64,000 nucleotides of DNA from Chaunax sp. Z400. Taxonomy: Eukaryota; Chordata; Actinopteri; Lophiiformes; Chaunacidae. The stretch is taken from NCBI GenBank assembly GCA_037577475.1, contig CM075187.1:22102810-22166809 (forward strand). Reading direction: 5' to 3'. The translations under genes and the position numbers were made by a program. Below the pieces are notes generated by a model that worked only from the letters and a program-made list of their open reading frames with translations, was not told the DNA's origin and made no database searches. Below are positions 49,648 to 60,429 of this stretch, piece after piece. Position 1 is the stretch's first letter, and every line of letters begins with the position of its first letter.

Positions 49648-52600
49648 ATGACACAGACCTACGGTACAAGTAAGTCACAACACACATACACTACATGTAC
49701 ATAATGTTGAACATACAGTACAGTAAATGCTTTGCAAGGAAAACTGGATACCAATTTGTTCCCCACCAACAAGCCTAAAACTGGTCCTTAAACGTAAAAC
49801 AGGACAGCACAGCTATGTGACAAGAAGTCTTGAAAATATTGCTAACTGCTACTCAAAAACAGTGTCAGTTTTGACAACTATTTTATCTCAGCAATATTAA
49901 ACCTGTTTTAAAATGCATTTTCTTAAATGAATTGATTGAAAAGAACTGAAAATCAATATTAATAAATATTTAATATATAAATATTCAAGTGTTAACTTGT
50001 ATTCGAGTTGTTCACGATTCTGGTATGTGCTTTTTCATGTTGATTCAATGACTCTTAAGAGACTCAATATACGCTGACGGACGTCACATATTTTATCTCC
50101 ATGTTCATCATCTTTCCTCACAGTTGCACCTGAGATCCAGGTAAACGACCTTGTGTACAGCGGATCATCTGGCTACTACATTAAAGAGTACATTGGTGAA
50201 GGAACCTTTGGAAAAGTGGCACGTTGCCAGAATATGATAACAAGAGAGGAAGTAGCTTTAAAGATCCTCAAGCCCACTGATAGGAACCACATGGAGAAAG
50301 AAGTAAGTTTTGTGCACTCCATGTGATTCTTATGACACAAAGTACATCTCCTCTTTTACATTTTGTATGCTCCATCAGAGTGAACTTTGAACTGTCATGT
50401 CTTTCTTTTCTACCCAGGTAGCCATATTAGAGGCCATCAGACAACTCAATCCAGACAAAACTAACCTGGTGAAGTTCTTTGAGATGTTTGAGTACCTGGG
50501 ACAGACCTGTCTCTCATTTGAGATGCTGGGCCAGAGTCTCTTTAATGTGGTTGGAGAGGGTGGACTGTATTTACATTGGATAAGGCCAATTGCACAGCAG
50601 GTTTGTATTATTGTAATATGGGACCAATATATTGTACTTATCTACTGCTCATCAACAAGAAAAACCAAAACCGAAACCCTGATCCAAAACATTGTTACAT
50701 GGAAAACTGAATCCCAAACTTGTCCCTTCTTGTTTGTCCCTGCAGCTGTTTGTGGCTTTGGATGCCCTCAAGCATTTTGAGATCATACATGCTGACATCA
50801 AACCAGACAACATAATGGTGGTCAATATGTTGGACCAGACACCACGAATAAAATTAATAGACTTTGGTGAAGCCAATACACGTGGCAATTTCTGTCTTGG
50901 GATGCAACCTCAGGCAATTGGATACAGGTATCTTCATCCTGCAATGCTCATCTGTTAATCTAAGACAATTTATGTCATTCTTTAAAATATCCACTTTGTT
51001 CACTTGGTCTTTACAACTTGTCACACGTTTCTCATCTTTGGCTCATGTCTTCCTTCCTCAGGGCTCCAGAAATCTCCATTGGCCTGCCAATTACTGAGGC
51101 CATCGATGTCTGGGCAGTCGGCTGCACCCTGGCCTACCTCTACTTCAGAAATGACCTCTTCTCTATTTCCTCTGAGTATCACATGGTACGTCTGCTACCT
51201 CACACAAATTTACACAACAAAGTGGAGATTTGATGCAGAATTTCAAATAATGTGATTCCTTGTCTGCAGATGAAGAACATTGTTGAGATTCTTGGTCAGC
51301 CAGAGGACCACCTGCTTGATGCTGGGATATTTACACTGGAGTTTTTCATTGAAAAGAAAATCAATCGTAATTGGTCAACATGGAGGCTAATGGTGAGTAA
51401 TCATGTTCTACTTTATTAGGATTGGTCAGATTATTTTATTTATTTATTTAAAAATGTTTCTCATACATATTTTGTCTCTTTAGACGGCAGAAGAATACGC
51501 AGCATCCCAATGCGGGCCACCAGAAGAGGACGACAAAAGCTATGGCTTCCACAGCTCTCTGGAAGACGTGTTCTATGTAAGCAGACTGTTGTTTGAGTTA
51601 AGACTGAAACAGCACTTATTCATTACCTGTCTCTGAGAGGTAGGGACTGGCTCAACTAAACTATATCTGTTTCAAATTCCAGCCCAATCTGAAACACGAT
51701 AATGAATATGAGGACATGTTGGCTTTTGTGGACCTCTTGAAACACCTGCTGCGTGTTGATGGGCATCAAAGAATCTCAGCTTTTCAAGCTCTGCAGCACC
51801 CCTTTATAATCATGTCCTACCCAAACCTGTATGCTAACAACAGTGACTAGTAAGTGACTGTGTTTCTGCTAGTAGACATCACATATTGCTGAATGAAATG
51901 ATGGGTTTATTGATTGATTGATTGACTGATTCACTGTCTGATTGTCTTACTTCTTCCAGTGTGAACATCACTGAAGATGTCATGGGCCAGAGCCCAATGA
52001 TGTTTGCAACAGATGTGGTGAACAGATCGGTAGCTTGCCCACCTCACGAAGAGGTCTCTGAAAAGCTTTATCTCGGAGGTAGACCCTTTGCTGCCAATAA
52101 CAATTCTCCAGCCAGCACTGTTCCTGAACTTCAAGTGATTCCTTTGAGTGATGGTGAACTCATCACATCAGACACAGAATTGCCTGATGAGTCCATTGAC
52201 CACTACCCTTTGGAAGAAGCACTTCCAAGCTCAGCTACCCGTGACTGTGATGGTATACAACCTGTCTCAGATGATGAAGATTCAGAAGTCTGTTCTTCTG
52301 ATAGGCAGGAATATGTAGCATCCCAACACACGCCACCAAGAGAGGTCATTCCTTTGAGTGATGGTGAACTCATCACATCAGACACAGAATTGCCTGATGA
52401 GTCCATTGACCACTACCCTTTGGAAGAAGCACTTCCAAGCTCAGCTACCCGTGACTGTGATGGTATACAACCTGTCTCAGATGATGAAGATTCAGAAGTC
52501 TGTTCTTCTGATAGGCAGGAATATGTAGCATCCCAACACACGCCACCAAGAGAGGTCATTCCTTTGAGTGATGGTGGACTCAACACATCAGACAGAGAAC

Positions 52601-52953
52601 TGCCTGATGAGTCCATTTGCCACTGTCCCATTGAAGAAGTCCTTCTCAGCTCAGCTACCTGTGACTCTGATGGTATACCACCTGTATCAGATGATGAAGA
52701 TCCAGAAGTCTGTTCTTCTGACAGAGAGATACCTGCCATCTCAACCGCCTGTCACGCCGATGGTATACCACCTGTCTCAGATGACAACGACCCAGATATC
52801 AGGTCTGCTGAAGGACCTGAACCAACACATTTCAACCCTGATGTATCAGCCTCCTCTGGTCGACGTAGAAAATTGCTGAAGAGGATTCGCAGATTTTTCG
52901 GGCGACTCAAGACCAAACTTTGTGGCTGCCTGTGTACCAGAGTGGAAGACTAA
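49648..52953 (+). CDS. HIPK-like serine/threonine protein kinase, copy 1
   Basis: Nine coding exons: 49648-49669 (inferred first exon), 50124-50302, 50418-50600, 50746-50927, 51062-51185, 51270-51392, 51484-51576, 51683-51849 and 51960-52953 (TAA). Phases match throughout: 688 residues. Kinase landmarks: Gly loop GEGTFGKV (32-39), VALK Lys54, alphaC Glu67, catalytic HADIKPDN (Asp145; HAD instead of HRD is typical of HIPKs), DFG Asp167, YRAPEI (188-193) and a CMGC-type insert (about 231-330). All catalytic residues are present, so activity is expected. The HIPK/DYRK activation-loop Tyr is replaced (Gln in my alignment). After the kinase domain, residues 417-626 are three 70-residue acidic repeats, and 658-688 is a basic tail ending CGCLCTRVED. 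HIPKs are nuclear CMGC kinases of stress and transcription control; this lineage lacks the long HIPK C-terminus. Exon 8 ends GACTA/GTAAGT, so intron retention gives an immediate TAG. Confidence 0.9.
52135..52764 (+). repeat. Three 210-bp coding tandem repeats in kinase copy 1
   Basis: Units start at 52135, 52345 and 52555. The first two are almost identical; the third is diverged. Each encodes VIPLSDGE/VIPLSDGG near its start and PVSDDED later, within Asp/Glu/Ser-rich sequence. A shortened fourth echo (PPVSDDND) follows at 52768. The 210-bp length keeps the frame, so units can be gained or lost without breaking the protein. Confidence 0.95.
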
Positions 52954-53404
52954 TTATAGGGAGATAAATACTAAAAGAAAAACAAAAAAATAAAAAAAGA
53001 AGAAAAATAAACAGGAGATGTAGCACATTCATATCATACTGTCATGGGGTGCAATAATGTCAAAAGATGCATCATGTTTAGCTAAAATTAAAGTCAGAGT
53101 GAACATCTATATCCTGCTGGGCTGTCAGTTTTCCAGAATTGCCCATTAAACTATGAGTGAGTCATGTGACTTTATATATACATAGAATATGGCTATATAT
53201 ATAATGGAGAGCAAGGTCAACCTTCAGAGTCACGTTAAAATCATCATTCCATGGAAAACTCAAAAAATAAGATTTGTAGAAAATGAAAATGTTAAAGGGA
53301 ACAACTACATATTATGGTTAATGTATGTGTAAAGTGTGGTGAAGCTAGTATATCTAGTTTGTGAAATATGCTCCAGACAAAAAGTGATTATAGACAGACA
53401 GAAG
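52954..53404 (+). other. Probable 3' UTR of kinase copy 1
   Basis: An A-rich stretch holds candidate poly(A) signals AATAAA at about 52989 and 53007. Duplicate identity continues across it to at least 53218. Confidence 0.5.
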
Positions 53405-53585
53405 GACAGACACACGGAAAAACATTAAGAAAAAAAATCCTGGATCCATACATCTTCCAGATAAGCCTCAAAATTTAATCACCTGTTCTCCTTCCCCAGG
53501 GTCTACCTTTGCACAACATTTCATTGAAATCTGTTTTTAAGTTACTCTGCTTACAAACATACGCAAACACAGAAATAAGAAATAC
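53405..53585 (+). mobile_element. RTE-like LINE 3' tail between the duplicates
   Basis: ATCCTGGATCCATACATCTT, CTCAAAATTTAATCACCTGT, CCAGGGTCTACCTTTGCACA and CATTTCATTGAAATCTGTTT repeat the word order of the tail at 47981, diverged. Confidence 0.5.
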
Positions 53586-54027
53586 AAACAACACTGATCA
53601 CGCTCTAAATATTTTAAGGATGTGCTGGCAAAAAATCCAAGCTTATAGTCCTGGTGAACTAAAACAGGGAAACGAGGAAGGTCTGATTCAGATACAAATG
53701 GCGTTCGACATTGAGAATTAAAGGTAAAGCAGCTAGTGAAGATGAAGAGCTGCTGCTTTTATAGACACAGAGACAGCAGAGGAAGAAGAAGAGCTGAAGG
53801 AAAAGAGCAAGGGGGACTGGGAACTGCTTTCAGATGCAGAGGCTGTCCCAACACTGAATACCGTAAGAGAGTCGTCGTTATGGAAACACTGAGAACAACC
53901 CCCTCCCGCCTCTTTAAGAGCAGTGATTCTGTCTAATGTGTATCTGAACATCAGGTTTATTTGACTAGTACCAGCTATATTCTCTTTTTGCTGTCATTTT
54001 ATCTGAGTGTGGATATTGCTATCAGGT
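53586..54027. other. Unassigned sequence left of the retrotransposon
   Basis: No copy of the downstream LTR and no tRNA primer-binding site was seen, so the 5' LTR of the element at 54028 appears to be missing. Confidence 0.4.
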
Positions 54028-57000
54028 ATGGATCCCCACAAAATATTTTTTTCTGATAAGCCTCTCAGTATTGGTAAGGGAAGGGGTTTCCATAGCAGAC
54101 CTATACCATTTTCATTAAATGAGTGTCAGCTTGGGGATAAGAAAACTGTTGTTGATGATTATGTGTACAGTCCTGTTAGGTCTAGGGATGTAGTGACACC
54201 TCACGATCAACCCACAGTCGAGTTACAGCCGATGATGATGTCCATCTTTGGTGATCAGAACTTCACAAGCCTACTGTGCTAACTAGATGACCTTATGGTC
54301 TACGTTCCATCCGAACAGGTTGCACTTGAGCGTCTGCAGATGGTTTTCTCTCGCCTTGCTGCCAACAATTTGATACTCTCACTTAAGAAGTGTCATTTCC
54401 TCTGCATATCTGTCGAGTTTCTTGGACACATCATATGTGGAGACGGTGTTAAGACTGACCCGAGTAAAGTGCAGGCTATAAATGATGTACAGGAAGCTGA
54501 CATGATGGAGTCTGATGGAAAGAAACCATGTGCTAAGAAAATCTGATCATTCTTGGGAATGGTTCTCTATTACCATCATTTCACTGTTCAACCTGGTAGC
54601 TGAACCTGCACCACCACACAAGAGACGGAGAGGCCATAAACCAAAGCTCAAAAGAGGCCACATGAAACTATCTCTAACTGACTGGACTGATGGGTGCAAA
54701 GAGGCGTTCAGGACTTTGAAATATGAGCTTGTGCACAGTTCACATTGGCCCACCCGGATTTTAATGCACCATTCATCCTTGCTGTTGATGCTTCCTTTGA
54801 TGGCCTAGGAGCTGTCCTCTCACAGTTGCCCCCGGGTAGTAAGGTTGCCAGACCAGTGGCGTTTTCCAGTAAGACGCTTTCTCATTCTCAACTAAACTAT
54901 CCATCTCGTCGGTTGGAGTTTCTTGCTCTTAAATGGGCAGTCTGTGACAAGTTCAGCCATTGGCTGAAAGGACGGTCTTTTACAGTCTGGACTGATAATA
55001 ATCCGTTGACATACTATACATCTTAACAAAGCCTAAGTTAGATGCATGTGAACAGAGGTGGGTTTCTAAGCTAGCTGCATACAGTTTTGACCTGAACTAT
55101 GTCCCTGGGACTAAACATGTGGTTGTCGATGCACTGAGCAGAGAGCCATTTGTAAAGTCATGCTTGAGCCACCGTCTTGTGACTGAACCTTATATCTCTC
55201 TATTGGACCAAGTAAGGGGGGTGGTGGACAGGACTGTGCAGGATGCATTAAGATGCACTACTAACTGCCAGTTGGTTGTTGATCAGTCTGAAAAGGAAGC
55301 TGTCACCCCGTCCTCTTTTCAGAGTTCCCTCTCGTCACAAGACGTCTCAGCTGTGTTGGATGCACACAAATCTGGCTGTGTGGGCTAAGTGAGAGGTGCA
55401 GGTCCAGAAATTCCCCAGCTTGTCGGTATTTACCAGACTGCCTCTCTGCCAAGGAGTGAACTGGTTAATCTGCAGGAACAAGATGATGTCTTAAGAAGGG
55501 CTCTCTTTTACATCCAGCGTCATCAAAAACCCACTAGGCGCGAACGTGCTGGTGAGACTCGCAGTGTAATGAAACTATTGAGACCCTGGCCCAAACTCTC
55601 AATCAGAAATGGCATGTTGTGCAGGGTGAAGAAAGACAGGCAAATGAACATGACTATTCACCAGTTTGTCGTTCCAGACTCCCTTAAAACCCAAGTCCTC
55701 CATGGTCTCCATGACTCAGCCGGGCAGAGGTTCTTCTGGATAGGGATGGAACGTGAAATCATTAATCATGTGAAAAACTGCTTTCGCTGCGTTGTTGGGA
55801 AAACCCCAGAGCCTAATGACGTGCTCCTCTGGAAAGCATTCGCACCACTGAACCGATGGAACTGGTGTGTATCGACTTTGGACTGTAGAGCAGAGTGATA
55901 AGAAATGTGTGGATGTCTTAGTTGTCAACGATCACTTCACCAAAATGTCACACGCTTTCCCATGCAAAAATCAGTCAGCGAAGCAGGTTGCCTGTCGTCT
56001 CTGGGATGACTTCTTCTGTATATATGGTTTCCCCAAACGTATTCATTCAGATCAGGAAGCCAATTTTGAGAGTCTTCTCATCAAGGAGCTCCTGGAAATG
56101 GCTGGCATCCAAAAATCACACACCACCCCTTACCATCCTATGGGGAATGGTGTTGTCGAACGATACAACGGAATGCTGGGGAACATGATAAGAGCCCTCC
56201 CTCCCCATTCTAAAGCCAAGTGGCCACAAATGCTTCGTATGCTGACATTCTGTTACAACCGCAGAGCAAAAGGGTCCCCTCTCATGGTTGGTGATAGAGT
56301 CTTTCTTGCAAATCGTGGTGAAAGAGGATAAAAGGAAACTAGCGGACAAATGGGAAACCACAGTCTATGAGGTGGTATTTGTGAAACCTGACATCAATGT
56401 TTACCGCATCAGGGACCCTGTCACCATGAGGGAAAAGGTTGTTCACAGAAACCTCTTGCTTCCAATGAGTTTCCTCTCTCCAGATGGTGATGTTGACTTG
56501 GAGTCAGGCTGCTCTTCAGTTGCTGGGAGTGGACAATGTGACCCAGATGTTCCTGTTGATGTACAGGGCAGTGAGACCAAGACAATTAACTGGCTTCTAC
56601 ATATGGATGATACATGTGATGAGAATGCTGCCGGTCACCCTGAATGTCCTCCAGTTGTGGCTGTGAGCACCCTGCCGTCAGAGAGTGAAGTGATGGTTGT
56701 CCCACCTGTGGAATGTGAGGTCTTGGATGCCCCTGGTCCTCAAGTGCATGCTGCAGTGTTGCCTTACCCTGAGCCCCCTGCTCAACACGTTGAGTCCCAG
56801 GATGCCTTCCCCCAGTCCCCAGGGACTGAAGCTCTGCATGTCCCCTCCAGTGATCATGCCACTTACACACAGTTAGGTGCACTCACAAGTGACCAGGTAG
56901 TTTGCACACAGCCACCTCCACTTTGCACTAGGGCGGGTAGACCCATAAAACCTCCAGCTAGACTTATTTGTGAAATGAATGAACAGATAATGGATGATTC

Positions 57001-57339
57001 CTTGTCATCAGTTGACCCTTTGTTTTCTTTTGTGAGGAACATGTTTTCCGGATAGGTTGCTCAATTTATTGGGTAATGATCTTTATTTTGTTGCACTAGT
57101 ACTTGCCTGAGGTGCCTTACAGTTAATTGCTATGGAGCGATGTTTACAATATGAGAGGTGTACACGGCACCTTTTATGTCTCTGTTGGTACGGGGGTTTG
57201 GCCAACCCTTTTACTGACTAATTTCCTAGTGGAAAGTTTCTGACTGACTTCAACAAAGTTATGCTTGCATTATTGAACGTCTGGTTTTGTACTGTGTTAA
57301 TTGATTTTTATTTGTTTACTGTGCCCCAATTTAGCAGGA

Positions 57340-57350
57340 TTTAAGGGGGG
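57340..57350 (+). promoter_or_regulatory. Polypurine tract of the retrotransposon
   Basis: The purine-rich run ending AAGGGGGG directly precedes the presumed 3' LTR start TGTATGTAAC at 57351, the expected place for the plus-strand primer. Confidence 0.6.
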
Positions 57351-57620
57351 TGTATGTAACATAGTTAATTATGTGTTGTGTTAAATCCCGCTAAATGGGG
57401 AAACAATGCCACCTGCTGTTTTAATTTGGTATCTGTTTTGGATTGGTATGGCAAAGGATTATCGGTGATCCTCATAGTAATGGAAGATTTACCACAAGGA
57501 AGCTGCTGTGTCCACTGGATGTTTAACGCTTTGCCCTTCATATTCAAATTTATTGCAGATCGCAATAAATAAACCTGGCTGTACTACAACACGACCAGCT
57601 CTGAGTATTATTTAACTAAT
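57351..57620 (+). repeat. 3' LTR of the Ty3/gypsy element (right end approximate)
   Basis: It starts TGTATGTAAC after the polypurine tract and contains AATAAATAAACC at 57564, typical of an LTR poly(A) signal. The right border is uncertain because the 5' LTR is missing for comparison. Confidence 0.55.
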
Positions 57621-58103
57621 AATTATTCAGAACACATTTAAACACAGATTACTTGGGTTTATGGCCTCAAATACATTGTCTCAAAGTATGCTGGGAAACT
57701 CCACCCGCCTATACCCAACACGGCAGTATCTATTTACCCATTGTGCAAAACCAGTAGTTTGGTTATTTCAGCTGTCATTAAACATTTATTTTCACACGTG
57801 CAAAATGCGTCAACTACCCAACATTGAACAGGACAGCTGCAGAACAATAAACAAGTACATGTGTGTCTATTCTGGTGTGAGCTATTGCCACAATTGTTAA
57901 GAGTATTCTATGTAACAGATCTGAATGTGAATTGAAGAATTTAAAAGCTGGATCAGCAAATAGATGAGTAGAGTTTTACAAAACAAAAGTACCATTTATC
58001 CAACTTTTCTCACGTGACAAAAGGGCTGTTACCATGAAAAGCAGTGGAGGACAAGTAGTAAGTGGTATGAACAGAAAACAGGCTATTCAAGTAAAGTAGA
58101 GCT
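57621..58103. other. Spacer before duplicated copy 2, nothing recognised
   Basis: I found no similarity to the sequence left of copy 1 (46451-47316), so the duplicated block starts sharply at 58104. Confidence 0.4.
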
Positions 58104-59424
58104 AATTTGTGGGGTACTTAAGTACAAGAGTAATATTCTTAGTTACATTGTGGGATGTAACTACGTACTGAAAAAAGCAAAAGTTCCTAGTACTTAGTTT
58201 GTTTAAATGAACCAAACTCAAGTAAACTGAGTTTGACGGTTTTCTTGATGCCAAAAAAGTAACTAAAATTAAATGAGTGTTATTAAGTTGATAAAAACTG
58301 AGTTAGGTCAACTTGGTATTTCTGATTAAATTCAATCTTACATTTTACAGTGTAGAAAACGGATGGATAGGCATGTACAATGCACACAGAGGGAGAACAA
58401 TGGGGGTCAATAGGTGCCCACAGCTATTTTTTGACCTGGAGCCTCCAGTTGAGTTAGTCTGGCCCATGCCCACCTCTACAGTACACAGCGTATTTCTTAT
58501 TTTTTTAACAAGACCAATGTGGAAATGGGTGATTTAATATATTCCTGTTACGCTTACCAGAATTTATTATGCAGTTCAACCAGTGCAATAATCCTGCTCC
58601 TGTGCAGTATCCAAGTCACTTTATGTAGACTGCCATATTTTCTATTTTCCTATCTAATACTGTTATCATTCTGACGATTCTGATTCTGATTCTGATTCCG
58701 ATTCAATTCTTATCCAACAATGTTGAAGAAAGAAGAAGAAAGTGATGCAGACTCCTCATCCATACCTGGATCTTCCTCAAAATTTAATCAACTCTTCCTT
58801 GACCCAAGATCCACCCGTACACAAAGTGTCATCAATGACAACATTTTGAGATTTCTTGTGGACAAATAAACAGACAAGCAAACAAAAAAACAAGCAAGGA
58901 CAATCACAGAACTTCCCCCAACGAGGGTTTGAGGAGGTCATGAAAAGCAGACTTTAAATGTATTTTAGATGTCTGAATGCTGTTACAATTACATGGCTTT
59001 TGACAGCTTGATGTCAAAGCTGTGATCAGCTGATCCAGGGTATTGGTATTGCTCCTTACATTGACCTTAATAAACAGATCAGCCAGAAAAGACTACCAAA
59101 TTAAATACAGCGTTGTTATCCACGTTACAAAATTCACTGTCTTCCATTACAGTTGTTGAGTTATGGCAGGCAGAACCAGCACACTTCTGATACATAATAA
59201 TCTTATTTATCCAAATGACTTGCACACAGTAAAGTAGCTTTTACATATAGGAAGAGAGAGCTCTGACATCAGACTATTACTAATAATGGCAGATACCTCT
59301 TAGGTATTAGAATCAATACTGATCAACATGTCCTTAGAGAGACACTAAACCACAAGCAGCAGCAGTCTCTTTACATTTAGCATCATCAGGTCAGACATTC
59401 AGCTGTATGTTTGAACATAAAAGG

Positions 59425-60018
59425 AAACATTCATAAATAAATAGGTTAATAAATAAATAAATAGGTTTTTCTTCACAAACAGAAGGATCTCTGCCTCGTC
59501 ACCAGATAGTCGGCTTCTTCTCTCATCTGCCACACGTCCAGCCAAGCTAAACAAATGCTCACCATCAACGCTTCAACGCCTTTTCTTTTTCTTATGAAAG
59601 ATAGAAGAAGCTTGTGGCTGGATCTGTGCTGTTGCTATCATTAGCTGCTCCGCTAACATTAGCTTTTTGAATATGTTCCTGGGTGCGATTATTTTTTTAA
59701 CTGTCTGATTAAGTTTGTTGTTCAAACTTTTTAAGGGTTGTTCCTCTCGGGCGTATCTTGGTCTTAAGTGTCATACAAACTGGGAGCTTTGTGTTTTCTT
59801 CATTCACTGTGAAATAATTCCACACTGGTGATGGCGTGTTTGTAGCTGTTGTAGCTAATGCTTGTATGTGCTTGTGACACATGGTGCGTGTGACGTACAG
59901 TAAGGGTGCTAATCTGCCACGGAAGCGGCCAAATACTGAAACTGCTCAGCCATTCAACAGTCATAGCGAAGTGAGCCTCCTGGCGAGATCATTTGACCAA
60001 CCGATCGGTGCACCACTA
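59425..60018 (-). mobile_element. hAT transposon remnant in copy 2
   Basis: It is the twin of 48640-49233. The dimerisation-domain frame is at 59563 to 59463 (minus) and the TAGTGGTGCACC end is at 60018. Its presence at the same relative place shows that it inserted before the duplication. Confidence 0.75.
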
Positions 60019-60429
60019 CAATAAATATGCTACTGGGTAAATGTATTAGTTTTTAGGTGATTTGCTATTAAGGTGACCTCCCAGAAACAAACTGGGACCT
60101 TTACCATACAGTCATTCATCAAACTTTATCCAGTTCACTTGGCACTTACTTTTCTCATAATGTCCACATGGGAACACAGCACTAAGACCAGTTAAATTTA
60201 GCTTGAGTTGGCTCAGCATTTCTGGAATCCAAGTAATTTGCTTTCTTTCTGAGTGAGATAATTAGATGGACATCAAAGGAGAAATTACGCAATCGAACTT
60301 AAACTCATTAGATAAATGTGCTTTGATCTATACCCTATAAGTTTATTTCACATAGCACTAACACAGAAACGCACAACAGTCATAGCCAGCCATACACAGA
60401 CAGGCAGTCTTACTGAGACAACTTCAAAT

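Larger units (their letters stand above)
47317..53218. repeat. Direct segmental duplication, copy 1
   Basis: It aligns with 58104-64000 at an offset of 10787, falling to 10782 after a 2-bp and a 3-bp deletion in copy 2. By eye about a dozen base substitutions separate the copies over about 5.9 kb. Copy 2 runs off the window, so the right border is unknown and copy 1 may extend past 53218. Confidence 0.97.
54028..57620 (+). mobile_element. Degenerate Ty3/gypsy-type LTR retrotransposon
   Basis: Pol order RT - RNase H - integrase identifies Ty3/gypsy. Only the C-terminal part of the reverse transcriptase remains: the catalytic box is LDDLMVYV (54283 on) with a stop codon TAA (54280-54282) where its Tyr should be, followed by an FLGHIICGDGV segment. 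RNase H lies at about 54745-55023 (FILAVDASFDGLGAVL, WTDNNPL), then a frame change. Later pieces are an in-frame TAA at 55386, an integrase zinc-binding region (about 55690-55830), another frame change near 55870-55890, the integrase core with its second Asp in HSDQEANF and Glu in NGVVERYN, and an integrase C-terminal module (HRNLLLPMSF) with a Pro-rich tail to 57055. Reading frames switch at several places. The fingers/palm start of RT, most of gag/protease and the 5' LTR are absent, so it is inactive. No envelope gene was seen. Confidence 0.88.

Noticed and set aside
52413..52739. 108-codon minus-strand Ser-rich frame in the kinase tail
   Set aside because: It is antisense to the 210-bp repeats of the kinase; it is open only because the repeat is a multiple of three.
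53736..53936. Short open frames left of the retrotransposon
   Set aside because: Both strands are open over a purine-biased stretch, with no domain and no link to kinase exons.
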